A stretch of DNA of 64,000 nt from Thalassococcus halodurans (lineage in GTDB: Bacteria > Pseudomonadota > Alphaproteobacteria > Rhodobacterales > Rhodobacteraceae). Location: positions 62,001-126,000 of the forward strand of contig NZ_FNUZ01000006.1 in NCBI RefSeq assembly GCF_900108225.1, in the 5' to 3' direction. The notes under the pieces were generated by a model. It made no database searches. It saw only the letters and a list, made by a program, of their open reading frames with translations, and was not told the origin of the DNA. The translations under genes were made by a program, and so were the position numbers. Shown here in pieces: positions 1-7,432 of this stretch (positions within the stretch are counted from its first letter, which is position 1; each line of letters starts with the position of its first letter).

Positions 1-11
1 GTGCCATGAAG

Positions 12-641
12 TCAGGTATCCTGTCTTTGGAGTATCCCGTTGAGGAACACATCGGCATAGGTGCGTGACAACGCATCGGCGCTACCGCGGTCCGGGTCGA
101 ACCAATCGAGCGTGGCGTTCAATGTACCGATCAGCATCAGGCGCAGGCGACGGATATCGACGTCTTGCTTCAGCGTGCCATCTTTCTTAAGCTGGGACAG
201 AAGACTGTCCCACTCAGCCTCATAGGTCCTGCGCGTGGGCAAGTTGGCATCCCGGACGGATTGCGGCACCTGCCCGAAAATACGCACATTCGCCGATGTA
301 TAATCGCTCACATCAAGAAGCGCGCGCAAATGCGCCCGGATCGCAGAGCGCAGGATCGTTTCGCCATCGGTATCGGCTGGCAGGTCGGTGATGGCGTCTC
401 TCATACTCGCGTGAACGACCCGAATCCCTGCATCAAGAACGGCCGCGACGATCTCGTCCTTGGAACCGAAATGATAGTATATGCTACCCGCCTTGATCCC
501 GGCGGCCTCGGCAATTTTTCGGAGCGAAACGGACCCGTAGCCTTGTTCGCGGAAAAGCCGCGCGGCAATGTCCAGCACCCCGTCCCGTCCAACCGCGCTG
601 CGCGATGTCTCGTTGACTTTGATTGCCGTGTTTTGTGCCAT
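12..641 (-). CDS. TetR-family transcriptional repressor
   Basis: A 209-residue one-component repressor. Residues about 17-66 form the TetR helix-turn-helix; the recognition-helix region reads GIKAGSIYYHFGSKDEI, typical of the family. The rest is an all-helical ligand/dimer domain containing YTSANVR. That stretch recurs as FTSANIR in both halves of the tandem TetR at 15144-16544, so three paralogous TetR units sit in this locus. A perfect CTAAC-N4-GTTAG palindrome lies 27 bp upstream of its ATG, which suggests autorepression. By family knowledge the inducer would be an acyl-CoA or similar ligand; this is inference. It is probably a repressor of the operators described across the window. The family call is firm, the ligand unknown. 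Confidence 0.9.
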   Translation of the reverse strand: MAQNTAIKVNETSRSAVGRDGVLDIAARLFREQGYGSVSLRKIAEAAGIKAGSIYYHFGSKDEIVAAVLDAGIRVVHASMRDAITDLPADTDGETILRSAIRAHLRALLDVSDYTSANVRIFGQVPQSVRDANLPTRRTYEAEWDSLLSQLKKDGTLKQDVDIRRLRLMLIGTLNATLDWFDPDRGSADALSRTYADVFLNGILQRQDT

Positions 642-668
642 AGACTTTCGTATCGCCCCAACGCCTAA

Positions 669-682
669 CTAACGCCTGTTAG
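669..682. promoter_or_regulatory. Palindromic operator CTAACGCCTGTTAG
   Basis: A 14-bp inverted repeat, CTAAC-GCCT-GTTAG, with perfect 5-bp arms. It lies 27 bp upstream of the leftmost TetR gene and has the same form as sites at 16555, 26626, 39581, 46401 and 50062. Size and symmetry suit a TetR dimer; binding is inferred. Confidence 0.7.
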
Positions 683-785
683 GTTAATAGCCCAAGTGAG
701 TAAATCGTCGTGATCGTGCCAGACTAGAGTCTGCGGAAAATTCCGCATTGGCGACCGCCAAGAGGCCGCCCAGACATTAATGTGC

Positions 786-816
786 TTGCCCGGGCCCGAT
801 GACGGGGTCCGGGCAA
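786..816 (-). terminator. Hairpin downstream of the SDR gene
   Basis: Inverted arms TTGCCCGG/CCGGGCAA extend inward by a G-U and three G-C pairs to about 12 bp, with a 7-nt loop. It begins 6 bp past the stop of the SDR read on the minus strand. There is no strong T-run, so it may be a weak or factor-assisted terminator separating the thiolase-SDR pair from the TetR gene. Confidence 0.55.
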
Positions 817-821
817 ATGCC

Positions 822-1652
822 TTAGATCACGAAACCGCCACCGCAGATGATGTGTTGGCCTGAAATGAAGTTCGATTCCGGCGCACAGAACAGATAGACA
901 GCACCGGCAGCTTCTTCCGGAGTGCCGACCCGGCCCAGCGGGATCATGTGCTCCATCTGGGACAGGAGATCGGGATTCACGCCGACCTTGATCTCTTTTT
1001 CCTCGACCTGGATCGTGCTGTCTCCGTCGGCGCTGCCCTCGGTCAGGCGGGTGCGGATCGGGCCGAAAGCCACGGCATTGACGTTGACCTTGTAGCGGCC
1101 CCATTCCTTGGCCATCGTCCGGGTGACACCCAGAATGCCGGCCTTGGCGGCGGAATAGTTGATCTGGCCAGCATTGCCGCCGGTCCCTGCGATGGACGAG
1201 ATGTTGACCACCTTGCGGAACACTTCCTGTCCGGCGGCGGCCTCTTCCTTGGCCTTGGCGCTGATCACCGGCTGCGCGGCGCGCAGGATCCTGAAGGGGG
1301 CCGTCAGGTGAACGTCGATGATCGCCTGCCATTGTTCGTCGGTCATTTTCTGAACGACGCTGTCCCAAGTATAGCCCGCATTGTTCACGATGATGTCCAG
1401 CCCGCCAAAGCTGTCCATGCCGGTCTTGATGAACCGTTCGGCAAAACCGTCTTCGGTGACGCTGCCGGCACAGACCACGGCCTCGGCTCCCGTTGCGCGT
1501 ACCGCCTCGGCGGTTTCATTGGCCGGATCCGCATCCAGATCGTTGATCACCAGCCGGGCCCCTTCCGAGGCCAGTTTGAGAGCGATTTCGCGGCCAATGC
1601 CCCGGCCCGAGCCCGAGACCAGCGCCACGCGCCCGTCGAGTTTTCCAGTCAT
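822..1652 (-). CDS. Short-chain dehydrogenase/reductase (3-hydroxyacyl-CoA dehydrogenase type)
   Basis: A 276-residue classical SDR that probably interconverts a 3-hydroxyacyl-CoA and a 3-oxoacyl-CoA with NAD(P). The Rossmann glycine motif GSGRGIG is at residues 14-20, NNAG at 90-93, catalytic Ser at 152-153, and YSAAK (Y166, K170) is intact. The C-terminal GGGFVI end is typical of FabG-like enzymes. It follows the SCPx-type thiolase on the same strand with a 24-bp gap, so oxidation and thiolysis are likely co-expressed. The substrate is not deducible; a FabG-type or alcohol-dehydrogenase-type role (compare AtuB in acyclic terpene clusters) remains possible. Confidence 0.85.
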   Translation of the reverse strand: MTGKLDGRVALVSGSGRGIGREIALKLASEGARLVINDLDADPANETAEAVRATGAEAVVCAGSVTEDGFAERFIKTGMDSFGGLDIIVNNAGYTWDSVVQKMTDEQWQAIIDVHLTAPFRILRAAQPVISAKAKEEAAAGQEVFRKVVNISSIAGTGGNAGQINYSAAKAGILGVTRTMAKEWGRYKVNVNAVAFGPIRTRLTEGSADGDSTIQVEEKEIKVGVNPDLLSQMEHMIPLGRVGTPEEAAGAVYLFCAPESNFISGQHIICGGGFVI

Positions 1653-1676
1653 ATTGATTCCTCCCGAAAGTCGCTA

Positions 1677-2861
1677 TCAGGCTTTTTCATAAAGCGTGGT
1701 GACGCAGGCCCCGCCGAGGCCCAGATTGTGCTGAAGCGCCAGACGTGCGCCATCAACCTGGCGCGCATCTGCCTGGCCGCGAAGCTGCTGAACGAGCTCG
1801 GTACATTGCGCTAGGCCGGTCGCCCCAAGCGGATGGCCTTTGGACAATAGACCGCCCGACGGGTTGGTCACGTATTTTCCGCCGTAGGTGTTGTCGCCAT
1901 CATCAACGAATTTCGCCGCTTCGCCGCGACCGCAAAGGCCAAGCGCCTCATAGGTGATCAGCTCGTTGTGGGCGAAACAGTCGTGCAGTTCGACCACATC
2001 CACGTCCTCGGGCCCGATGCCCGCGTCCTCGTAAACCTGATCGGCGGCGCGCTTGGCCATCGAAAAGCCGACCACTTCGCGCATGTCATGGGCTTCGAAA
2101 GTTTCCGGGCCGTCCGTCGTCATGGCCTGCGCCGCGATCCGAACCGAACTGTCCAGTCCGTGCTTGTCGGCGAATTCCTTGGAACAAATGATCGCGGCGG
2201 CCGCGCCACAGGTTGGCGGACAGGCCATGAGCTTGGTCATGATGCCGGGCCAGACGACCTGGGTGGCCATGACGTCTTCCGCCGTCACCTCCTGCCGGAA
2301 CAGGGCAACCGGATTCTTCGCAGCATGTCGGCTGGCCTTGGCGCGGATTTTTGCGAAGGTTTCCAGGGGGGTGCCGAACTCGTCCATATGCGCCTTGCCC
2401 GCACCGCCGAAGTACCGCAGCGCCAGCGGGATCTCGGCACTGCCAACCAGTTCGTCGGTTTCTCTGTCGAATGCCGCAAAGGGGCTGACCCGGTCATGGA
2501 ACATCGCACCGATTGCGCCGGGCTGCATCTGTTCGAACCCTAGTGCCAGAGCACATTCGACCGCGCCGCTTTCAACTGCCTGCCTGGCCAGGAACAGGGC
2601 GGACGATCCGGTCGAGCAGTTGTTGTTCACATTCAGAACCGGGATGCCTGTCATTCCGACATGGTACAGGGCGCGCTGACCGCAGGTGCTGTCGCCATAG
2701 ACATAGCCAACATAGGCCTGTTGGACTTTATCATAATCCAACCCCGCGTCAGCCAGAGCGGACCGGGTCGCAGCGGTCGCCATCACATCGTAGCTTTCGG
2801 ATTTTCCCGGCTTCTGGAACGGGACCATCCCAACGCCTGCAACATAGGCTTTGTCTGTCAT
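1677..2861 (-). CDS. SCPx-type thiolase (lipid-transfer-protein thiolase family)
   Basis: A 394-residue thiolase that should cleave a 3-oxoacyl-CoA with CoA. The nucleophile lies in NNNCSTG (C82), followed by ELHDCF (H293) and GHPLGATG (H343), so the catalytic set is complete. This contrasts with the Cys-less homologue at 48476-49627. It has the thiolase domain of SCPx but no SCP2 domain. The ATG chosen has GGGAG 9 bp upstream; an in-frame TTG five codons earlier would overlap this ribosome-binding site. SCPx thiolases accept alpha-methyl-branched substrates by family knowledge, which fits the racemase and (R)-hydratase elsewhere in the window. An operator-like site lies 56 bp upstream. Confidence 0.88.
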   Translation of the reverse strand: MTDKAYVAGVGMVPFQKPGKSESYDVMATAATRSALADAGLDYDKVQQAYVGYVYGDSTCGQRALYHVGMTGIPVLNVNNNCSTGSSALFLARQAVESGAVECALALGFEQMQPGAIGAMFHDRVSPFAAFDRETDELVGSAEIPLALRYFGGAGKAHMDEFGTPLETFAKIRAKASRHAAKNPVALFRQEVTAEDVMATQVVWPGIMTKLMACPPTCGAAAAIICSKEFADKHGLDSSVRIAAQAMTTDGPETFEAHDMREVVGFSMAKRAADQVYEDAGIGPEDVDVVELHDCFAHNELITYEALGLCGRGEAAKFVDDGDNTYGGKYVTNPSGGLLSKGHPLGATGLAQCTELVQQLRGQADARQVDGARLALQHNLGLGGACVTTLYEKA

Positions 2862-2916
2862 TTCTCTCTCTCCCAAGTTCGGTCAGGCCACCCTAATCGG
2901 TCCGCCAGTCTATTTT

Positions 2917-2930
2917 CTACCATTTGTTAG
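2917..2930. promoter_or_regulatory. Near-palindromic operator CTACCATTTGTTAG
   Basis: One mismatch from CTAAC-N4-GTTAG (CTACC instead of CTAAC). It lies 56 bp upstream of the SCPx-thiolase start and shares the flanking context TATTTTCT...TTAGATTTTT with the other sites. Confidence 0.55.
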
Positions 2931-2998
2931 ATTTTTAATTCTAACCTTGGGAAGTGTCAATATCGCCAAGCTGTGACGTAGGGAGCTTGCGCTATTTT

Positions 2999-3012
2999 CT
3001 AACTTGTGTTTG
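2999..3012. promoter_or_regulatory. Degenerate operator CTAACTTGTGTTTG
   Basis: The left arm CTAAC is perfect and the right arm GTTTG has one mismatch to GTTAG. It lies 103 bp upstream of the PaaY-like gene in the same CTATTTTCTAAC context as the site at 10123. With the site at 2917 it gives a divergent promoter region with one site per direction. Confidence 0.5.
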
Positions 3013-3114
3013 ATTTCGGGCCACACGCCCTGATCGGCGGCACAATTGAGGGATTCTGGTCCCGGCGCAACCGCCGACAAGCGTTTAGCACTCAGCTTAC
3101 GAAAGGTGGTCGGA

Positions 3115-3726
3115 ATGGCATACTGTTATGAGTTCAAGGGTTTTATACCCGTCGTGCCCGAGGATACATATGTCCACCCTCAGGCCGTTCTGATCGGGAA
3201 TGTCATCCTGGGTCATGGATGCTACATCGGCCCCGGGGCAAGCTTGCGGGGCGATTTCGGCAGGATCGTGATCGGGGATGGAGCCAATGTTCAGGACAAT
3301 TGCATCATCCATTCCTTTCCCGGCCGCGACGCCGTGGTGGAAAGCGACGGCCACATCGGCCATGGCGCGATCCTGCACGGTTGCACGGTGGGCCGGAACG
3401 CTCTGGTCGGAATGAATTCCGTCATTATGGATGGTGTAGAGCTTGGGGCGGAATCGATTGTCGGCGCGCAGGCGTTTGTGCGTGGCGAAACCGTGATTCC
3501 GTCGCGTTCGATGGTGGTGGGATCGCCGGCAAAGGTGATCCGCGAGGTCAGCGAGAAAGAAATCGCGTGGAAAACGCGCGGCACCGCGGAATACCAGCAA
3601 CTTGCGCGCGATTGTCTGGCCGGATTGACGCCGGTCGAGCCGCTGAAGGCGGTCGAGGCAGACCGGCCCGGCATGGCGGCCTCTGACGTCGTTTCGATTC
3701 AGGAGGCGCGGCAGACATCGTCCTGA
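3115..3726 (+). CDS. PaaY/CaiE-like gamma-carbonic-anhydrase-fold protein
   Basis: A 203-residue left-handed beta-helix (hexapeptide repeat) protein. His66, His83 and His88 match the zinc ligands of gamma-carbonic anhydrases. The overall pattern matches PaaY and CaiE, which by family knowledge act as thioesterases or accessory proteins in CoA-dependent catabolism (PaaY hydrolyses dead-end CoA esters). The start is the ATG preceded by AAAGGTGG; an upstream in-frame ATG adds 23 residues with no homology features. It stands alone between the divergent operator region and a strong hairpin. A role in clearing stalled CoA intermediates is inference. Confidence 0.82.
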   Translation: MAYCYEFKGFIPVVPEDTYVHPQAVLIGNVILGHGCYIGPGASLRGDFGRIVIGDGANVQDNCIIHSFPGRDAVVESDGHIGHGAILHGCTVGRNALVGMNSVIMDGVELGAESIVGAQAFVRGETVIPSRSMVVGSPAKVIREVSEKEIAWKTRGTAEYQQLARDCLAGLTPVEPLKAVEADRPGMAASDVVSIQEARQTSS

Positions 3727-3752
3727 CCTGTCCGGGAACCGGACCGGTCAGG
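3722..3752 (+). terminator. Strong hairpin after the PaaY-like gene
   Basis: A 14-bp stem (CCTGACC..TCCGG with CCGGA..GGTCAGG, one T-C mismatch) closed by a GAA triloop. It overlaps the PaaY-like stop codon. It may serve as a bidirectional terminator for this gene and the converging carboxylase operon. Confidence 0.6.
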
Positions 3753-3837
3753 ACTACTTCAGCTTTCGAAAGCGCCAGTTGGAAGCGCCTTGATGCGGAA
3801 CGGCACTCCCCGACCCGGTGTGCCGTCCCTCAAGCCT

Positions 3838-5445
3838 TTACAGCCGGAAGATCCCGTAGTGTGGTTCCTCGATCGGTGCATTGAGCGAGGCGGAAATCGA
3901 CATGCCAAGCGCGTTGCGTGTGTCCGCCGGATCGAGGATGCCGTCGTCCCACAATTCCGAGGTCGAGGTATAAGCCTCGACATCGCGCTTGTATTTTTCC
4001 AGCACCGGTTCGCGGATCGCGGCGATTTCTTCTTCGGTCAATTCCTTGCCTTCGCGCTGAAGCTGCCGGATCTTGACGTCAGCCATAGTATTGGCGGCCT
4101 GATCCGCACCCATCACGCCGATCTCGGCCTGGGGCCACATGAATAACGTGCGCGCATCCCAGGCCCGCCCGCACATGCCGTAATTGCCTGCCCCGTAAGA
4201 GGCATTGGCGATCACGGTGAACTTCGGCACGACCGAGCCACCCTGTGCCATCAGCATCTTGGCGCCGTCCTTGGCGATGCCGCGTTCTTCGTATTCGCGG
4301 CCCACCATATAGCCGGTGATGTTCTGGAAGAAGACCAGAGGCGTGCGGTTCTGATTGCACAGCTGCATGAAATGCGCTGCCTTCAGAGAACTGTCGTTGA
4401 ACAGCACCCCGTTGTTGGCAAGAATGCCGACCTTGTAGCCCCAGATATGGGCAAAGCCGCACACCATCGTGGTGCCATAGTCCGGCTGATATTCGTGGAA
4501 CCGCGATCCGTCCACGATCCGGGCCAGAACCTCGCGCATGTCGAACTGGGTTTTCCGGTCCTTCGGAATGATCCCGTAGAGTTCTTTAGGGTCGTAATAC
4601 GGTTCCTCAAAAGATGCGGTTTCGATGATCGTTTTCGGTGTGCGCTTCCACTGGCTGACAATTTCGCGCGCCAGTGAAAAGGCATGCTGTTCGGTCGCGG
4701 CGCGATAATCGCCCGTGCCCGAGACCGAGGTGTGCATGACCGCGCCGCCAAGCTCCTGAACACCGACCTCTTCGCCGGTGGCCGCCTTGACCAGCGGCGG
4801 ACCGCCAAGAAAAATCGCGCCTGTGCCTTCGATGATGATGTTGTAGTCGCTCAGCGTCGGCACATAGGCGCCGCCAGCCGTACAGTGTCCGCCAACCACG
4901 GCAATCTGCGGGATATTGGCCTGGCTCAGCTTGACCTGGTTGCGGAACACCCGCCCGCCCAGATACCGGTCGGGAAACACCCCGTGCTGCAGCGGCAGGA
5001 ATCCGCCCGCGCTGTCGCAGATATGGATGACCGGCAGGCGGTTTTCCAAGGCGACATCCAGAAGGCGCACGATCTTTTTCACGGTATGCGGATACCAGGC
5101 ACCGCCCTTGACGCTGGCATCGTTGGCGTGGATGGCGACCTCGCGGCCTTGCACGATGCCGATCCCCGTAACCACACCTGCGCCGGGCACCGCGCCGTCA
5201 TATTCACGACAGGCCGCGAGGGTCGAAAACTCCAGGAACGGCGTGCCGGGGTCCAGCAACAATTCCAGCCGCTCGCGCACGCCCAGTTTGTTCTGGCGGG
5301 CAAGGCGGTCAAAGTCGCGCTGCGGGCGCTCATAGCGTGCAGCGTGCTGGCGGGCGTGAAATTCCTTCAGCCGTTCGGACATGGCGGCATAATTTGCCTT
5401 GTAGTCGGCGGCATTGGTGTCGATCTGACTTTCAATTCTGCGCAT
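3838..5445 (-). CDS. Acyl-CoA carboxylase carboxyltransferase (beta) subunit, geranyl-CoA/methylcrotonyl-CoA type (AtuC-like)
   Basis: A carboxyltransferase of about 535 residues with two crotonase-fold halves, moving CO2 from biotin to an alpha,beta-unsaturated acyl-CoA. Family blocks are visible: CTAGGAYVPTLSD in the N-half and FQNITGYMVGREYE and YGAGNYGMCGRA in the C-half. In the segment DRYLGGRVFRNQ it has Gly where the second carboxyltransferase of this window has Phe (EGQFGSIF). A Gly-for-Phe change is, as I recall, linked to geranyl- versus methylcrotonyl-CoA preference, though I cannot confirm the column. The ATG has GGAGGAG upstream and begins 3 nt after the biotin-carrier stop. Neighbouring AtuA supports an AtuC role. 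Confidence 0.85.
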   Translation of the reverse strand: MRRIESQIDTNAADYKANYAAMSERLKEFHARQHAARYERPQRDFDRLARQNKLGVRERLELLLDPGTPFLEFSTLAACREYDGAVPGAGVVTGIGIVQGREVAIHANDASVKGGAWYPHTVKKIVRLLDVALENRLPVIHICDSAGGFLPLQHGVFPDRYLGGRVFRNQVKLSQANIPQIAVVGGHCTAGGAYVPTLSDYNIIIEGTGAIFLGGPPLVKAATGEEVGVQELGGAVMHTSVSGTGDYRAATEQHAFSLAREIVSQWKRTPKTIIETASFEEPYYDPKELYGIIPKDRKTQFDMREVLARIVDGSRFHEYQPDYGTTMVCGFAHIWGYKVGILANNGVLFNDSSLKAAHFMQLCNQNRTPLVFFQNITGYMVGREYEERGIAKDGAKMLMAQGGSVVPKFTVIANASYGAGNYGMCGRAWDARTLFMWPQAEIGVMGADQAANTMADVKIRQLQREGKELTEEEIAAIREPVLEKYKRDVEAYTSTSELWDDGILDPADTRNALGMSISASLNAPIEEPHYGIFRL

Positions 5446-5447
5446 GG

Positions 5448-5951
5448 TCACTCCTCCTCCGGAGCCAATTGGGCCAAGATGTCTTTCAGACCGAAACTGT
5501 CGCCTTCGGCGAATGGCATTTCGGCAACGACCCCGTCGCGCGGCGCCGTCAGTGTGGTTTCCAACTTCATGCTTTCGATCACCAGAAGCGGCTGGCCTTC
5601 TTCAACCGCATCGCCGGGTTTAACCGCAACTGACACCACGACACCCGGCATGGGCGCCACCAATCGGTCGTCGCTCGCGCCACCGTCGCTTCCGGCCAGG
5701 CGTTCGGCGGGATCAACCCGCCCGACTTCGTAGGTTCGCCCGTCCATGTGCATAAAAGTTGCTTCCGGCCCCACGGCCAGTCGCAATTCGCGCACAACAC
5801 CCTTGGCCCGCAGCTTGTAACCGCCCGGCAGACCCGTCGGGTCCAATTGGCAGGCAACAGCGCCAGTGGGGGTATTGAGCACGAACCGGCTGCCATCATG
5901 ACCCAGCCAGCAATCAGTCTCTACTCCGTCGATCTGAAAAATCCGTTGCAT
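5448..5951 (-). CDS. Biotin carboxyl carrier protein, split-off C-terminal part of the carboxylase alpha subunit
   Basis: A 167-residue protein (from the chosen ATG). Residues 1 to about 80 look like the BT/linker region of MCC/GCC alpha subunits, and about 95-167 form a biotinyl domain with ESMKLE, the biotin acceptor Lys lying about 40 residues before the end. Its ATG overlaps the stop of the biotin carboxylase as TGATG with GGAG upstream, so translation is coupled. Normally these domains are fused to biotin carboxylase in one chain of about 660 residues; here they are encoded separately. The coupling argues for a real split rather than a sequencing frameshift. Confidence 0.85.
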   Translation of the reverse strand: MQRIFQIDGVETDCWLGHDGSRFVLNTPTGAVACQLDPTGLPGGYKLRAKGVVRELRLAVGPEATFMHMDGRTYEVGRVDPAERLAGSDGGASDDRLVAPMPGVVVSVAVKPGDAVEEGQPLLVIESMKLETTLTAPRDGVVAEMPFAEGDSFGLKDILAQLAPEEE

Positions 5952-7420
5952 CAGTTTCTCCACCCGCCCATCTTGCGGTACATTTCCGGTATCTGCATTA
6001 CGTCACTCACCAGTCGCTCGTCCGATAGAGCCGCCGCCGCCATCAACAGGTCAGAGACATCTTCGCCCGGCGCGGTCAGCGTTTCGGATTGTTCAGCCAG
6101 AAACCCGGTTGATACGTCGCCCGAGGCAAAATCGGGATGCGCAAGGATTTCATCCAGATAGCCGGTGTTGGTCGTCACCCCCAGAACCACATAGTTTTGC
6201 ACCGCATTTCGGGCACGGGTGATGGCCTGCGCGCGATCCCGGCCATGCACGATCAGCTTGGACAGCATCGGGTCGAAGTCGGTCGTCACCTTGCCGCCAT
6301 CCAGAATGCCGCTGTCCACACGGATACCCTCGCCCATCGGTTCGTCCAGCAGCAGGATATCCCCTATCGCAGGACGAAAATCGGCCGTTGCGTCCTCGGC
6401 GCAGATGCGCAATTCGATCGAATGGCCAATCTGGGGAATATCCGCCTGCGCGGCGCTCAAGCACTCGCCCGCCGCTACGCGCAGTTGCTCAGCAACCAGA
6501 TCAAAGCCGGTTACCATCTCGGTCACCGGATGTTCGACCTGAAGGCGGGTGTTCATTTCCAGGAAATAAAAGGCCCCGTCCTGCGCATAGATGAATTCAA
6601 CGGTCCCTGCCCCGCGATAGTTGACGGCGCGGGCAATTCCGGCAGCGGTTTCGCAGATCTCACCCCGTTGCTCGGGGGTCAGCGCCGGAGAGGGCGTTTC
6701 CTCGATAATCTTCTGGAACCGGCGCTGGATCGAACATTCGCGTTCCCAGAAATGTACCACGTTGCCTTGCCCGTCGCCCATCACCTGCACCTCGATATGG
6801 CGCGGGCGTTCGATATAGCGTTCGACAAACAGACGGCCGTCACCGAAATACCGTTCGCCTTCGCGGCGCGCGGTTTCGATTTCGGTCTCCAGCGTGCTGT
6901 CTTCGCGTACGACGCGCATGCCCTTGCCACCGCCGCCGGCCGAGGGTTTGATCAGCAGCGGATAGCCAACGGCGCGGGCGCGTTCGACAAAGCTCGCCGG
7001 ATCGTCATCCTCGATCGCCGAGGGGGCGACGGGAAACCCGCGTTCCTCGACAAAGGCGCGGGCGCGGACCTTGTCGCCCATCAGGTCGATGACCTCGGAC
7101 GTCGGACCGACAAAGGTCACTCCGGCTCTTTCCAGCGCCGCGACAAAACCGGCATTCTCTGACAGAAAGCCATAGCCGGGGTGCACCGCGTCCGCGCCGA
7201 TCTTTGTTGCCGCCGCGACGATCTGAGAAATGTCGAGATAGGCGGCCACGGGCGTCGGGCCGTCGATCATCACGACCTCATCTGCGATCAGATGGGCCGG
7301 CCCCTCTTGCTCGGCGACATGGCGTAAAACGGCCGTCTCAAGCCCGCGGGCCTTGGCGGTGCGCAACACGCGCGCCGCGATCTCACCCCGATTGGCGACC
7401 AGGAGTTTCGAAATGGTCAT
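5951..7420 (-). CDS. Biotin carboxylase subunit (N-terminal half of an AtuF/LiuD-type alpha subunit)
   Basis: A 489-residue ATP-grasp biotin carboxylase, which charges biotin with bicarbonate and ATP. It begins with the LLVANRGEIAARV signature, has the glycine loop AGGGGKGMR at 161-169, the metal/ATP block EMNTRLQVEHPVTE, and ends MGGWRN immediately before the biotin-carrier start. Full alpha subunits such as the one at 32841-34847 (668 aa) carry BT and biotinyl domains as well; this one stops after the carboxylase domain plus a short tail. It follows AtuA by 12 bp. Together with the adjacent carrier and carboxyltransferase it should form a three-polypeptide acyl-CoA carboxylase. Confidence 0.88.
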   Translation of the reverse strand: MTISKLLVANRGEIAARVLRTAKARGLETAVLRHVAEQEGPAHLIADEVVMIDGPTPVAAYLDISQIVAAATKIGADAVHPGYGFLSENAGFVAALERAGVTFVGPTSEVIDLMGDKVRARAFVEERGFPVAPSAIEDDDPASFVERARAVGYPLLIKPSAGGGGKGMRVVREDSTLETEIETARREGERYFGDGRLFVERYIERPRHIEVQVMGDGQGNVVHFWERECSIQRRFQKIIEETPSPALTPEQRGEICETAAGIARAVNYRGAGTVEFIYAQDGAFYFLEMNTRLQVEHPVTEMVTGFDLVAEQLRVAAGECLSAAQADIPQIGHSIELRICAEDATADFRPAIGDILLLDEPMGEGIRVDSGILDGGKVTTDFDPMLSKLIVHGRDRAQAITRARNAVQNYVVLGVTTNTGYLDEILAHPDFASGDVSTGFLAEQSETLTAPGEDVSDLLMAAAALSDERLVSDVMQIPEMYRKMGGWRN

Positions 7421-7432
7421 GGGCCTGTCCTC

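Noticed and set aside
948-1814. Long open frames opposite known genes, here and throughout
   Set aside because: They are antisense shadows typical of high-GC DNA, without domain motifs or ribosome-binding sites.
2941-2954. CTAAC at 2941 as a third operator between the thiolase and PaaY-like genes
   Set aside because: No right arm; the sites at 2917 and 2999 explain the region better.
5951-7420. A frameshift error explaining the short biotin carboxylase
   Set aside because: The TGATG junction with its own Shine-Dalgarno and the clean domain boundary favour a genuine split, though resequencing would settle it.
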